This document shows, one piece after another, positions 1 to 7,932 of a stretch of 56,455 nucleotides of DNA. The notes beneath the pieces are model-generated. The model searched no databases and was not told the DNA's origin. It worked only from the letters and a program-made list of their open reading frames with translations. The translations under genes were made by a program, and so were the position numbers. Position 1 is the first letter of the stretch. Every line of letters starts with the position of its first letter. Source of the stretch: an uncultured Opitutia bacterium (lineage in GTDB: Bacteria; Verrucomicrobiota; Verrucomicrobiia; Opitutales; Opitutaceae); assembly GCA_903881475.1 (NCBI GenBank), contig CAIRTK010000027.1:1-56455 (forward strand). Direction: 5' to 3'.

Positions 1-404
1 CCTCGTTCGACAACATCCGCCTGGTGTTCAAGCAGGGCCGGATCGTCGAGGCGACGTCGAGCAACACGAAGCGGCTGAACGAAATCCTGAATAGCGACGC
101 CGGCGCGCGCTACATCGGCGAGTTCGCGATCGGGTTCAACCCATACATCCTGGAGCCTATGCGGGACATCCTGTTTGACGAGAAGATCGCGGGTTCCTTC
201 CACTTTACGCCCGGACAAGCCTACGAGGGCGTGGGCAACGGCAACAAATCGCAGGTCCACTGGGACATGGTGTGCATCCAGCGCCCGGAATACGGCGGCG
301 GCGAAATCTGGTTCGACGGCAAGCTCATCCGCAAGGACGGGCTCTTCGTGCCGAAGTCGCTGCACAAGCTGAACCCGGAGTATCTGCTGGGAGCATCGAA
401 GTGA
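1..404 (+). CDS. M29 family aminopeptidase, C-terminal part (cut by window edge)
   Basis: The reading frame is already open at base 3, so only the last 133 codons or so are visible and the true start lies outside the window. The C-terminal motifs fit the M29 (AmpS/PepS/thermophilic aminopeptidase) family of dimetal exopeptidases: a [13 protein letters not shown] segment and, further on, SQVHWDMV, where the HxD pair is the usual metal-ligand motif. The tail [18 protein letters not shown] is also typical of the family. These are cytoplasmic enzymes that remove N-terminal residues from peptides. The next gene starts about 130 bases downstream across a palindromic element, so co-transcription is uncertain. 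Confidence 0.85.
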   Translation, partial: SFDNIRLVFKQGRIVEATSSNTKRLNEILNSDAGARYIGEFAIGFNPYILEPMRDILFDEKIAGSFHFTPGQAYEGVGNGNKSQVHWDMVCIQRPEYGGGEIWFDGKLIRKDGLFVPKSLHKLNPEYLLGASK

Positions 405-432
405 CACTGATCGTCGCCATTTCCGGGATCCT

Positions 433-510
433 TTTACAGGAGGTAACGGAGGAAACGGAGTGAGGAATTCTTAGAGACTCCATTCTTTTCTCTCCGTTCT
501 CTCCTGTAAT
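433..510. repeat. Intergenic imperfect palindrome
   Basis: Left arm TTACAGGAG (434-442) followed by AACGGAG (445-451) pairs with CTCCGTT (492-498) followed by CTCCTGTAA (501-509). The arms are strand-biased (purine-rich left, pyrimidine-rich right). The element fills the gap between the aminopeptidase and the adenosine deaminase and may also end transcription, but it has no T-tract. Confidence 0.7.
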
Positions 511-535
511 CCAACCCGGTTCGGTTTCTTTGCTA

Positions 536-1510
536 ATGCGTGATTTTATCCAGGCGCTGCCGAAGACGGAGACGCACCTGCACGTGGAGGGGGCGCTGCC
601 TTACGAGCTGCTGACGGCGTGGGATCCCGCGCGCTACGAGGCCAACCCGCCGTTCCGGCGGGCGGATTACCGCTACGCGACCTTCCCCGACTTCGAGCGC
701 ATCCTGCTGGACAACGCCCTGCCGTGGTTCACCACGCCGGAGCGCTATTACGAGGCGACGAAGGTCATGTTCGCCAAGCACATGGCGCAGAACGTCCGCT
801 ACGTGGAGACGAGTTTTCACCTGCCGGTCACCCAATTCATCAGCGTGCCGGGCCCCGAGATCATCGCGGCCATCCGGGCAGCCGTGCCCACGGGACTCGA
901 AGTCCGTATTTTTGCCGGGATGCTGCGCAGTGACATCGCGGGCGGCCTGCGTCCGACCATTGACCAACTTCACACCTGGACTGATCTCGCGGGAGTGGAT
1001 CTGCACGGGCTTGAACAGATGCCGACCGAACGCGACACCGCAGCGGTCTGGGCGCGGCTGCGGGCCGCGGGCAAGGTGACGAAGTGCCATGCGGGCGAAT
1101 TCGACGGTCCGGCCCGCGTGCGCGAGGCGATCGAGGAGCTGGGGGTCACGCGCATCCAGCACGGCGTGCGCTCCATCGAGGACCCGGCGGTGGTCCGGCT
1201 GGCGGCGGAACGCGGCGTGACCTTCGATGTATGCCCGATCAGCAACGTCCGGCTCAAGGTGGTTGGCTCCATCGCCGAACATCCGATTCGCCGGCTGATG
1301 CAGGCCGGGGTGCGCTGCACGGTGAGCACGGACGATCCCCTGTGCTTCGCGAATGCGCTGAATGACGAATATGCCGCGCTAGCCGCGGAATTGAATTTCT
1401 CCCGGGCCGAACTGGCCCAGGTGGCGCGCAACGGCTGGGAAATAGCCGCAGTGGCGCCCGCGGTGCGCCAGGCGGCCCTCGCCGAAATCGCGGAGCTGGC
1501 CAAGCGTTGA
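536..1510 (+). CDS. add: Adenosine deaminase family protein
   Basis: A 324-residue metal-dependent aminohydrolase of the adenosine/adenine deaminase family, which deaminates adenosine (or a related purine) to the inosine form in purine salvage. The metal and catalytic residues are all visible: HxH at 14-16 (THLHVEG), HAGE at 185-188, H209 in RIQHG and STDDP at 264-268. Length matches the family (about 330-350). I chose ATG 536; a TTG six bases upstream is in frame but neither has a clear Shine-Dalgarno. Specificity for adenosine versus adenine or a modified nucleoside cannot be read from sequence alone. Confidence 0.88.
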   Translation: MRDFIQALPKTETHLHVEGALPYELLTAWDPARYEANPPFRRADYRYATFPDFERILLDNALPWFTTPERYYEATKVMFAKHMAQNVRYVETSFHLPVTQFISVPGPEIIAAIRAAVPTGLEVRIFAGMLRSDIAGGLRPTIDQLHTWTDLAGVDLHGLEQMPTERDTAAVWARLRAAGKVTKCHAGEFDGPARVREAIEELGVTRIQHGVRSIEDPAVVRLAAERGVTFDVCPISNVRLKVVGSIAEHPIRRLMQAGVRCTVSTDDPLCFANALNDEYAALAAELNFSRAELAQVARNGWEIAAVAPAVRQAALAEIAELAKR

Positions 1511-1520
1511 ACGGGGCCGT

Positions 1521-2567
1521 ATGGCTGTGGGGATCGTGAGCATGCTCTACACTCTTCCCGACGGCATCCGGCAGTTGCGCGCCGACAAGGCCCTGGCCCT
1601 GTCGCACCCCGAGCACAGCCGCGTGGCATTCCATCGCGCGTTTGACGCCGGCCTGGTCCTATTGCGGGGCAAGCCGATCAGCCGGGATGCGTCGGTGACG
1701 GGCGGTGACACGCTGGAGTATTCCTTTCCCGACACGAAACCCGCGGAGCTCAAGGCCGTGGACATCCCGCTCGACGTGATTTTCGAGGACAAGCACCTGC
1801 TGGCGGTAAACAAGACCTCCGGCATGATCGTGCATCCGGGGGCGGGGACAGGTGAAGATACGCTGGTCCATGCCTTGCTCGCTCACTGCGCCGGCAGCCT
1901 GAGCGGGATTGGCGGGGTGGAGCGGCCGGGGATCGTGCACCGGCTCGATCGGGAGACCTCGGGCATCATCCTGGTGGCCAAGACCGACGCCGCGCACCGC
2001 GGGCTATCGGAGCAATTTTCCGAGCGGGCCCTCCAGAAGGAGTATCTGGCGCTGGTCGCGGGGGCGCCCGCGCTGATGAGCGGATCCATCCGGAAGGCCA
2101 TCGGCCGCAACACCAGCCACCGGCACAAGATGGCAGTCGTCGACGCCGAGGAGGGCGGCAAGGACGCCCACACCGACTGGGAGATCGTCGCGCGCTTTGG
2201 CAACCTGGCCACGCTCATCCGCTGCACGATCCACACCGGACGCACCCACCAGATCCGCGTGCACATGAAATCGCTCGGGCACATTGTGATGGGCGACGCC
2301 GTTTATGGCTGGAAGCCCGATTCGCGCCTGAAGCACCAGCCGGAGCGGGTCATGCTGCATGCCGAACATCTCATTTTCCAGCACCCGGTCACCGGCAAAA
2401 CGCTCGACCTGCGGGCACCGCTGCCGGCGGACATGGAGGCGATGCTGGCGCAGTTGCGCAAACTGTCGGTGGCGTCCGCCAAGGCGCGCCGGCTGAAGGA
2501 AACGCCCGTGAAGCCGCGGAAGAAGCCGGCGCCTCCGGCGTTTCATCCCCATGAATCGAGGAAGTGA
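1521..2567 (+). CDS. rluD: RluD-type 23S rRNA pseudouridine synthase (RluA family)
   Basis: 348 residues. An S4-like RNA-binding domain occupies about residues 1-75 and the RluA-type catalytic domain about 85-310, with the signature HRLDRETSG at 140-148 whose Asp143 is the expected catalytic residue. The motifs RTHQIRVH and GDAVYG follow. The family isomerises uridines in helix 69 of 23S rRNA (RluD) or related sites. The protein ends in a basic, proline-rich tail of about 35 residues (KPRKKPAPP) not needed for the fold. Start ATG 1521 lies 10 bases after the deaminase stop; an internal ATG at 1542 is also possible. Which uridine is modified is not certain. Confidence 0.88.
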   Translation: MAVGIVSMLYTLPDGIRQLRADKALALSHPEHSRVAFHRAFDAGLVLLRGKPISRDASVTGGDTLEYSFPDTKPAELKAVDIPLDVIFEDKHLLAVNKTSGMIVHPGAGTGEDTLVHALLAHCAGSLSGIGGVERPGIVHRLDRETSGIILVAKTDAAHRGLSEQFSERALQKEYLALVAGAPALMSGSIRKAIGRNTSHRHKMAVVDAEEGGKDAHTDWEIVARFGNLATLIRCTIHTGRTHQIRVHMKSLGHIVMGDAVYGWKPDSRLKHQPERVMLHAEHLIFQHPVTGKTLDLRAPLPADMEAMLAQLRKLSVASAKARRLKETPVKPRKKPAPPAFHPHESRK

Positions 2568-2642
2568 AGTGCGCGGGCTGTCGATCGGTTCATCCGCACG
2601 ATTTACCTTACCTTTGAAATCAGCGGCACCGGCGATGACGCA

Positions 2643-3596
2643 CTACAGTAAATCCAGCGCCTCAGCGGCGAGGCCATAGCGCAGATTGTAGAGCGAGTGC
2701 CGGTAAGCGGTGAACCCGCCTTTCTCGGCGAGCGCGAGGAGCGTTACCAGAGCCGCAGGCATTACGTCAGCCCGGGCGGGCGGCAGGCCGGCGATTTGAC
2801 GGCGTTCGGCGAGCGCCAGCGGTCCGAGCAAGACGAGCAGTTCACGGAGCTGGACGAGGCTCACCTGGGGTTCACTGGCCTCAAGGGTGAGGCCGGTGCG
2901 CGCGGCGAGGATGGCGCGGGCGACCGTGACCGTTCCGCCAGTGCCGATCGCCGCGGTACCGGCCGGCAGGGAGAAGCCGAACCCGGATCGCGCGAGCAGA
3001 TCGAGCGTTTGCTGGCGGATGGCAGCCGCGGCCCCGTTGGAAAACGGCTGGGTCGGATCCGCGACGAATTTCTCCGTGAGTCGCACACAGCCCAGCTGGA
3101 GGCTGACGGCCTGCTGGATTTTACGTTCACGAAAGGCAAGGCACTCGAGGCTGCCACCGCCAAGATCGAACACGTAGAAATCATGCAGCCTTTCGAGCGC
3201 CGGGTCACTGGTGAGCCCGCGGCCGATGAGAGTGGCCTCTTCCTCGCCGGTGAGAATCCGGATGGCGTGCCCGGTCGCTTGAAGCACCCGGTCGCGGAAT
3301 TCAGTGCCATTCTGAGCGTCACGGACTGCGCTCGTCGCGACCAGCACGGTAGCCACGGGAGAAAAGGGCGCGGCCTCCGCGAGCAGCGCGCGGATAGCAT
3401 CGATACCGGCGGCCATGCCAGGTTCGCTGAGGCGTGGCACGGCCTGGCTGATCCCGGCGCTGATGCGCGCGTCAATGGTGCGCGTCTTCAGAATGGCCAG
3501 CCCGCCCGTGGGTGCCCGGGCAGCGACGAGCACCTTGATCGAGTTGCTCCCGATATCGATGACGGCGACCGACCGGTGAGAGGTGGACAGATTCAT
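2643..3596 (-). CDS. Ppx/GppA family phosphatase (exopolyphosphatase-like)
   Basis: 317-residue protein of the ASKHA fold. The phosphate-1 motif DIGSNS is at 14-19, the GEEEA segment at 117-121 and the phosphate-2 loop DLGGGS at 144-149; GTGGTV near 220 completes the fold. The family hydrolyses terminal phosphates of polyphosphate or the 5' phosphate of pppGpp. The length is that of the short, two-domain form without the C-terminal HD-like domain. It is the last gene of a minus-strand set and overlaps the preceding acyltransferase gene by four bases (ATGA), implying translational coupling. Polyphosphate or pppGpp as substrate is not resolved. Confidence 0.85.
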   Translation of the reverse strand: MNLSTSHRSVAVIDIGSNSIKVLVAARAPTGGLAILKTRTIDARISAGISQAVPRLSEPGMAAGIDAIRALLAEAAPFSPVATVLVATSAVRDAQNGTEFRDRVLQATGHAIRILTGEEEATLIGRGLTSDPALERLHDFYVFDLGGGSLECLAFRERKIQQAVSLQLGCVRLTEKFVADPTQPFSNGAAAAIRQQTLDLLARSGFGFSLPAGTAAIGTGGTVTVARAILAARTGLTLEASEPQVSLVQLRELLVLLGPLALAERRQIAGLPPARADVMPAALVTLLALAEKGGFTAYRHSLYNLRYGLAAEALDLL

Positions 3597-4726
3597 TCGT
3601 AGGAAACCCGATGCCCGAGTTTGAGCAGCGGACCTTCAAACCATCGCCATGAAATCCCCGCCGCGGCAAGCGTGGTGAAAAAGGCCAGGACCGTTACCGC
3701 GCCGGACTGCCAGCTCAGGTGCAGCGGCGGCAAATTGAAGAAGAGCCAATGCAGCACATACCAGATCGGAGTGTGGAAAAGGTAGATGAAGTAGGAGGTG
3801 ATGCCGACCGCGGCCAACGGGCGCCACGCGAGCATCCGGGTGGCTCGGGCGCCCGGAAACAGGATCACGCCTAGCACAGCGGCGGCAAACCAGGCCGACA
3901 GCAGGCTATAGCCCCAGCCAAGCATCGGCGGCGAATCAGCCCCCGCGTGCCGGACGGTGAGCAGCCCGAAACCCATCGCTCCGCCTGCAACCGCCGCGGT
4001 CAGCAAACGGTGGTGGCGCAGGAGCGTCGACTTGATGGCGTCATCACGCACCAAGCAGGCGCAGAGCACGCCCCACATGAGCCCGTCTGCGCGGGTCAGC
4101 AGCAAAAACATCGCAGCGAATGCGTTATGGGCGTTATAGAGCGCGTTCAGGCGGAGCAGGGGGGACAGCAGAATAACGGTCATGCAGGCCCCCATGAGCT
4201 GGCGCAGGGAAAAGCGGCGGACGACAAACGGCATCACGAGATAAAATTGCTCCTCGACCGCAAGCGACCAGGTGACGCCGAGCCAATAGGGTCCGATGTC
4301 CCGCACCCAAGTCATGGTGATATTCTGCATGAAGGCAAAATAGCTCCAGGTCGGCACGGCGCTTATAAAATAGGCACCATGGTTGGTGGTGCGGAGCCCG
4401 GGAATTCCCCGGCCGACCAGGAACGAAGCCAGCAGCAGCAGATAAAGCGGGATGATCCGGGCCAGTCGGCGGGCATAGAAGGCGGGGAGGAGGCGCGACG
4501 AGGTCCGGTGATCCAGCAACACGCCTCCGATCAGGAACCCGGACAGGACAAAGAAGAGGTCGACACCGGAATAACCCAGGCCCGCCGCGCCGCGCAGGAA
4601 ATCGTTTACGGCCGACCCCGCGGGCGTTGGCACGACAGCGTAGTAGTGACAGCCGACCACGAGCAGGATGGCGATCCCGCGCAGTCCATCCAGGGCTGCG
4701 ATGCGGGGCGGCACCGGCGGGTTCAT
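3593..4726 (-). CDS. Acyltransferase 3 family membrane protein
   Basis: 377-residue integral membrane protein with about ten hydrophobic segments. The N-terminus carries the family motif ALDGLRGIAILLVVGCH (about 10-26), whose Arg and His are conserved in the OafA/NodX/YrhL family of acyltransferases that O-acylate cell-surface sugars. It overlaps rsmI upstream and the Ppx/GppA gene downstream by four bases each, so all three are probably translated from one mRNA, although no functional link between them is evident. The acceptor (lipopolysaccharide, exopolysaccharide or peptidoglycan) is unknown. Confidence 0.85.
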   Translation of the reverse strand: MNPPVPPRIAALDGLRGIAILLVVGCHYYAVVPTPAGSAVNDFLRGAAGLGYSGVDLFFVLSGFLIGGVLLDHRTSSRLLPAFYARRLARIIPLYLLLLASFLVGRGIPGLRTTNHGAYFISAVPTWSYFAFMQNITMTWVRDIGPYWLGVTWSLAVEEQFYLVMPFVVRRFSLRQLMGACMTVILLSPLLRLNALYNAHNAFAAMFLLLTRADGLMWGVLCACLVRDDAIKSTLLRHHRLLTAAVAGGAMGFGLLTVRHAGADSPPMLGWGYSLLSAWFAAAVLGVILFPGARATRMLAWRPLAAVGITSYFIYLFHTPIWYVLHWLFFNLPPLHLSWQSGAVTVLAFFTTLAAAGISWRWFEGPLLKLGHRVSYE

Positions 4727-5448
4727 AAGGTAAAATCTGCCGGGGCGATGAGCAGCACGAATTCGCCCTTCAGGCTGATCTTGGCAAGCCGGGCCTGGAC
4801 GTCGGCTGCCGGCCCGACGAGAAAGGTCTCATGCAGCTTCGTCACTTCCTTGGCGACGCAGAGCACGCGGGACGGCCCGAGGGTGCCGACGATTTCTGCG
4901 ACGGCCTTGTCGATGCGGTGGCAGCTCTCATAGAGGGCAATCGTGTAGGCGAAGTCCCGGTGCTTCTCGTAGAAACTGACGCGGGCCGCGCTTTTGGGCG
5001 GCAGAAACCCGACATAGAGAAACCCGTTGGTGGGCAGTCCGGCGGCGCTGAGCACGGCGGTGAGGGCGCTGGGGCCGGGCACGGGCACGACCGGCAGGCC
5101 GCGCCGGCGGCAGGCCCGCACGAGACGGAAGCCGGGATCACTCAGCGCCGGGGTGCCGGCATCGCTGACGACGGCCACGGATTTGCCCGCGGCAATCTGG
5201 GCGGCGAGGGATTCGGCCATCTCGGTCTCGTTGTGCTCATGGTAGGCGACGAGATCCTTGCGCAAACCAAAGCGCGTGAGCATGGCGCCGGTGGTGCGGG
5301 TGTCCTCGCAGGCGATGAGATCCACCGCGCCGAGGATGGCCCGGGCCCGCTCGGTCAGGTCGGCGAGATTCCCAATTGGAGTGGCGACGACGTAGAGATG
5401 GCCGGGGAGGGGAGTCAGCGAGGGGTTGGCGGGGTAGGACTCGGTCAT
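4723..5448 (-). CDS. rsmI: 16S rRNA (cytidine-1402-2'-O)-methyltransferase RsmI
   Basis: 241 residues, a tetrapyrrole-methylase-fold SAM enzyme. Motifs: ATPIGNL (22-28), ACEDTR (46-51), VSDAGTPALSDPG (94-106) and VPGPSAL, all characteristic of RsmI, which 2'-O-methylates C1402 of 16S rRNA in the ribosomal P site. It lacks the extra C-terminal extension of the E. coli enzyme. The ATG is immediately preceded by the T-tract of an intrinsic terminator (5449-5476), so there is no room for a conventional ribosome-binding site outside the hairpin. It leads a coupled set with the acyltransferase and Ppx/GppA genes. Confidence 0.93.
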   Translation of the reverse strand: MTESYPANPSLTPLPGHLYVVATPIGNLADLTERARAILGAVDLIACEDTRTTGAMLTRFGLRKDLVAYHEHNETEMAESLAAQIAAGKSVAVVSDAGTPALSDPGFRLVRACRRRGLPVVPVPGPSALTAVLSAAGLPTNGFLYVGFLPPKSAARVSFYEKHRDFAYTIALYESCHRIDKAVAEIVGTLGPSRVLCVAKEVTKLHETFLVGPAADVQARLAKISLKGEFVLLIAPADFTL

Positions 5449-5476
5449 AAAAAAATCCGGCCAAAGGCCGGATTTT
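5449..5476 (-). terminator. Intrinsic terminator abutting rsmI start
   Basis: On the minus strand, ATCCGGCC, a three-base loop and GGCCGGAT form a GC-rich hairpin followed by seven T residues directly joined to the rsmI ATG. It lies 24 bases after the lipoprotein stop codon and fits a Rho-independent terminator of that gene. Confidence 0.85.
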
Positions 5477-5499
5477 GCGGGGACATGCTGCGGACCGGC

Positions 5500-5667
5500 T
5501 CAGTGGCCGGGGCCGTTTGCGCCCATGCCAGGGATCTGGCCTTCCCAGTCCGCCGGCCGGCTCCACGGAATCGAGCTGTCTTTCTCGGTCTTGGAGGTGC
5601 AGCCGCCAAGCATCGCGCCAAGCGCGAGGAGAACCAGGGCAACGATGGGTTTCTTGAGCGAGTTCAT
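5500..5667 (-). CDS. Small lipoprotein of unknown function
   Basis: 55-residue protein with a short basic N-terminus (MNSLKKP), a hydrophobic stretch and a lipobox ending LGGC at 20-23, so it is predicted to be exported by Sec, acylated at Cys23 and anchored in a membrane. The mature part is only about 33 residues, hydrophilic at first (TSKTEKDSS) and then IPWSRPADWEGQIPGMG. I do not recognise the family. It is followed 24 bases later by a strong intrinsic terminator, which supports it being a real transcription unit. The start ATG at 5667 is the only one giving a signal peptide. Confidence 0.72.
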   Translation of the reverse strand: MNSLKKPIVALVLLALGAMLGGCTSKTEKDSSIPWSRPADWEGQIPGMGANGPGH

Positions 5668-5789
5668 GTGAGTGTGTTAATACGGTTGAATGGTCTTAGT
5701 GCAAGACACCAAGCGGAATCTGTAGGAACCGCAGGGCCGGGCATCGGTTCCGGCGAAGATGGCTGCCGTGCGGGATCGCGGCCGTGCCC

Positions 5790-7373
5790 TCAGGCCTTGA
5801 GGAAATACCGCGATTGGTGCCAGGGCGTGCGGTAACGCTTTTTGATGCCACTGGGCATGTTGGCGGCGAGATGCTCGAGGATTTTGAAGACGAGTTCCGT
5901 CTGTTCCGGGGCGCCCAGCTGGCTGGCCAGCTCATCCGCGGTGAAAGGCTTGCCAGGAGCGGCCTTGAGGGCTGCCGCGATTTTCAGTTTGAGGGCGATG
6001 ACACCACCCGCGGCTTTCTTGCCGGCTTCGACACCCGGCTGGTGATAGGCGTTGATGCCGATCAGCGTGGCGTAAAAGCCGACGACCCGCTCATAGAGGG
6101 CGATGAGCAGTCCGATGGACCGCGGGGAAACATCCGGCAGGGTGATCGTGACCGAGTGGCGGTCCTTTTCACTGAGCGCATCGCGCGTGCCGAGGTAGAA
6201 ACCCTGCAGGTAGTCGCCGGCGGTGACGCCGGGATCGACCTCGGCCGCAGTCTTCGCATCTTGGTCCTTGAGCACCTCGATGAAGGTGACGAAAAAATTG
6301 TTCACGCCATCGCGGAGCTGCTGGACATAGGCATGCTGGTCGGTGGAGCCCTTGTTGCCGTAAACCGCGATGCCTTGGTGGACGACGTTACCCTTCAGGT
6401 CGTATTCCTTGCCCAGCGATTCCATCACGAGTTGCTGCAGGTAGCGGGAAAATAGCAGGAGCCGATCCTTGTAAGGGAGAACGACCATGTCCTTGGCGCC
6501 GCGTCCATCGGTGGCGAAGTACCACATCAGCGCGAGGAGGGCGGCGGGATTTTGGGCGGTGCTGCGGTTGCGGGTGACCACATCCATGGCCGCGGCGCCA
6601 TCCAGCATCGCCTGGATCTCGAGGCCCTGCAGCGCGGCCGGCAGCAGGCCGACGGCACAGAGCTCGGAGGTGCGGCCGCCCACCCAGTCCCACATCGGGA
6701 AGCGCGCGAGCCAGCCCTCGCTGACCGCCGTGGCGTCGAGCTTGGAGCCGGCGCCGGTGACGGCGACAAAGTGACTGGCATGCGGGAGCCCGGCGCCCTT
6801 GAAGGCGGCGATGGCGGCGAGCATGCCGTTGCGGGTTTCCGCCGTGCCGCCGGATTTGGAGATCACGACGACGAGAGTCTTGGCGAGCTGGCCGCGCAGG
6901 CTGGCGAGCACGTAGTCGATGCCGTCGGGATCGGTGTTGTCGAAGAAGGAGACGGCGAGCTTGTCCTTGCGCGGGTGTCCCAATGCATGGCTGACAAACT
7001 GCGGACCGAGCGCGGAGCCGCCGATGCCGATCACGAGCAGGTGCTTGAACTTGCCCTTGGGACCGGCGAGGGCGCCGGAGTGGACCTTGGCGGCGAACTC
7101 CTTGATCGCGGCGAGCGTGGAGGAGATTTCAGCGGTCAGCTCGGGTGTGGGCGCAAGCTGCGGGGCCCGGAGCCAGTAATGGCCGACCATGCGCTTCTCA
7201 TCGGGATTCGCGATGGCGCCTTTCTCCAAGGCGTCCATCGCGGCAAAGGCCTGCTGAATGGCAGCTTCCTTAGACTCGAGGAAGTCGTCGGGAAACGGGA
7301 TGCGGCTGATGTCGAGGGCGACGCCGAGGTCGGCGTTCTGGTAGAAGTGGGATTTGAAGCGGGACCAGTTCAT
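5790..7373 (-). CDS. pgi: Glucose-6-phosphate isomerase
   Basis: 527 residues. Interconverts glucose 6-phosphate and fructose 6-phosphate in glycolysis and gluconeogenesis. The SIS-domain motifs are clear: [11 protein letters not shown] for phosphate binding, SKSGGTAET, and [18 protein letters not shown], which contains the active-site Glu/His region in the form seen in cyanobacterial and chlamydial-type enzymes. Length agrees with the family (about 525-550). It starts 12 bases after the stop of the GNAT acetyltransferase gene and is probably the last gene of an ilvD-GNAT-pgi transcription unit. Confidence 0.95.
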   Translation of the reverse strand: MNWSRFKSHFYQNADLGVALDISRIPFPDDFLESKEAAIQQAFAAMDALEKGAIANPDEKRMVGHYWLRAPQLAPTPELTAEISSTLAAIKEFAAKVHSGALAGPKGKFKHLLVIGIGGSALGPQFVSHALGHPRKDKLAVSFFDNTDPDGIDYVLASLRGQLAKTLVVVISKSGGTAETRNGMLAAIAAFKGAGLPHASHFVAVTGAGSKLDATAVSEGWLARFPMWDWVGGRTSELCAVGLLPAALQGLEIQAMLDGAAAMDVVTRNRSTAQNPAALLALMWYFATDGRGAKDMVVLPYKDRLLLFSRYLQQLVMESLGKEYDLKGNVVHQGIAVYGNKGSTDQHAYVQQLRDGVNNFFVTFIEVLKDQDAKTAAEVDPGVTAGDYLQGFYLGTRDALSEKDRHSVTITLPDVSPRSIGLLIALYERVVGFYATLIGINAYHQPGVEAGKKAAGGVIALKLKIAAALKAAPGKPFTADELASQLGAPEQTELVFKILEHLAANMPSGIKKRYRTPWHQSRYFLKA

Positions 7374-7385
7374 GGATGAAGGGAA

Positions 7386-7931
7386 TCAGGGTAAATCAGT
7401 GGACAGAATGGCGAAGAGTTTCATGTCGAAGAAGCAGTCGCCGCGTTGGCGGGATTCACGCAGCAAACCCTCGTACCTCATGCCGACCTTCGCAAGCACC
7501 CGTGCAGGCGCTCCATTCGCGACCATGCAGGTGCCCTCGATGCGGTGCAGTCCCAGAGGCCCCAGCGCATGTCGCCGGATGGTGCTACCCGCCTCAGTCG
7601 CATAGCCTTGGCCCCAGCACGAGCGGGACAGGTTAAAGGCCAGCTCGGCTTTTCGATGATAGGACTGGTAGCTGGGCAGAAACACTGTGCCGATCACCTT
7701 TGGATCCGATTGGCGGCGGATGGCCCATGTCAGAAACTTTGGCCCGCGCAGCCACGCGACGTACCCGCGGCTATGCTCGATGGTTTGATGCCGGGGCCAG
7801 AAAACATACCGCGTCACTTCCTCGTCCGAGCCGAAGGCGAAAATATCCCCGGCGTCGTCCGCCTGCAACGGACGCAAGGACAGGCGCGGGGTGGTCAACT
7901 CCGGCGCCGTTCCCTGGAAGTCGTCCGCCAC
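7386..7931 (-). CDS. GNAT family N-acetyltransferase (RimJ/RimL-like)
   Basis: 181 residues. N-terminal TPRLSLRPLQADDA is the typical start of the acetyltransferase_3 (RimJ/RimL/ribosomal-protein N-acetyltransferase) type, and the acetyl-CoA loop region appears as RSCWGQGYATEA (about 104-115), followed by HRIEGTCMVANGAPARVLAKVGM. It probably transfers an acetyl group from acetyl-CoA to an N-terminus or a small amine; the substrate is unknown. The GTG start at 7931 is separated from the ilvD stop by a single base, suggesting translational coupling. Confidence 0.8.
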   Translation of the reverse strand: MADDFQGTAPELTTPRLSLRPLQADDAGDIFAFGSDEEVTRYVFWPRHQTIEHSRGYVAWLRGPKFLTWAIRRQSDPKVIGTVFLPSYQSYHRKAELAFNLSRSCWGQGYATEAGSTIRRHALGPLGLHRIEGTCMVANGAPARVLAKVGMRYEGLLRESRQRGDCFFDMKLFAILSTDLP

Positions 7932-7932
7932 G

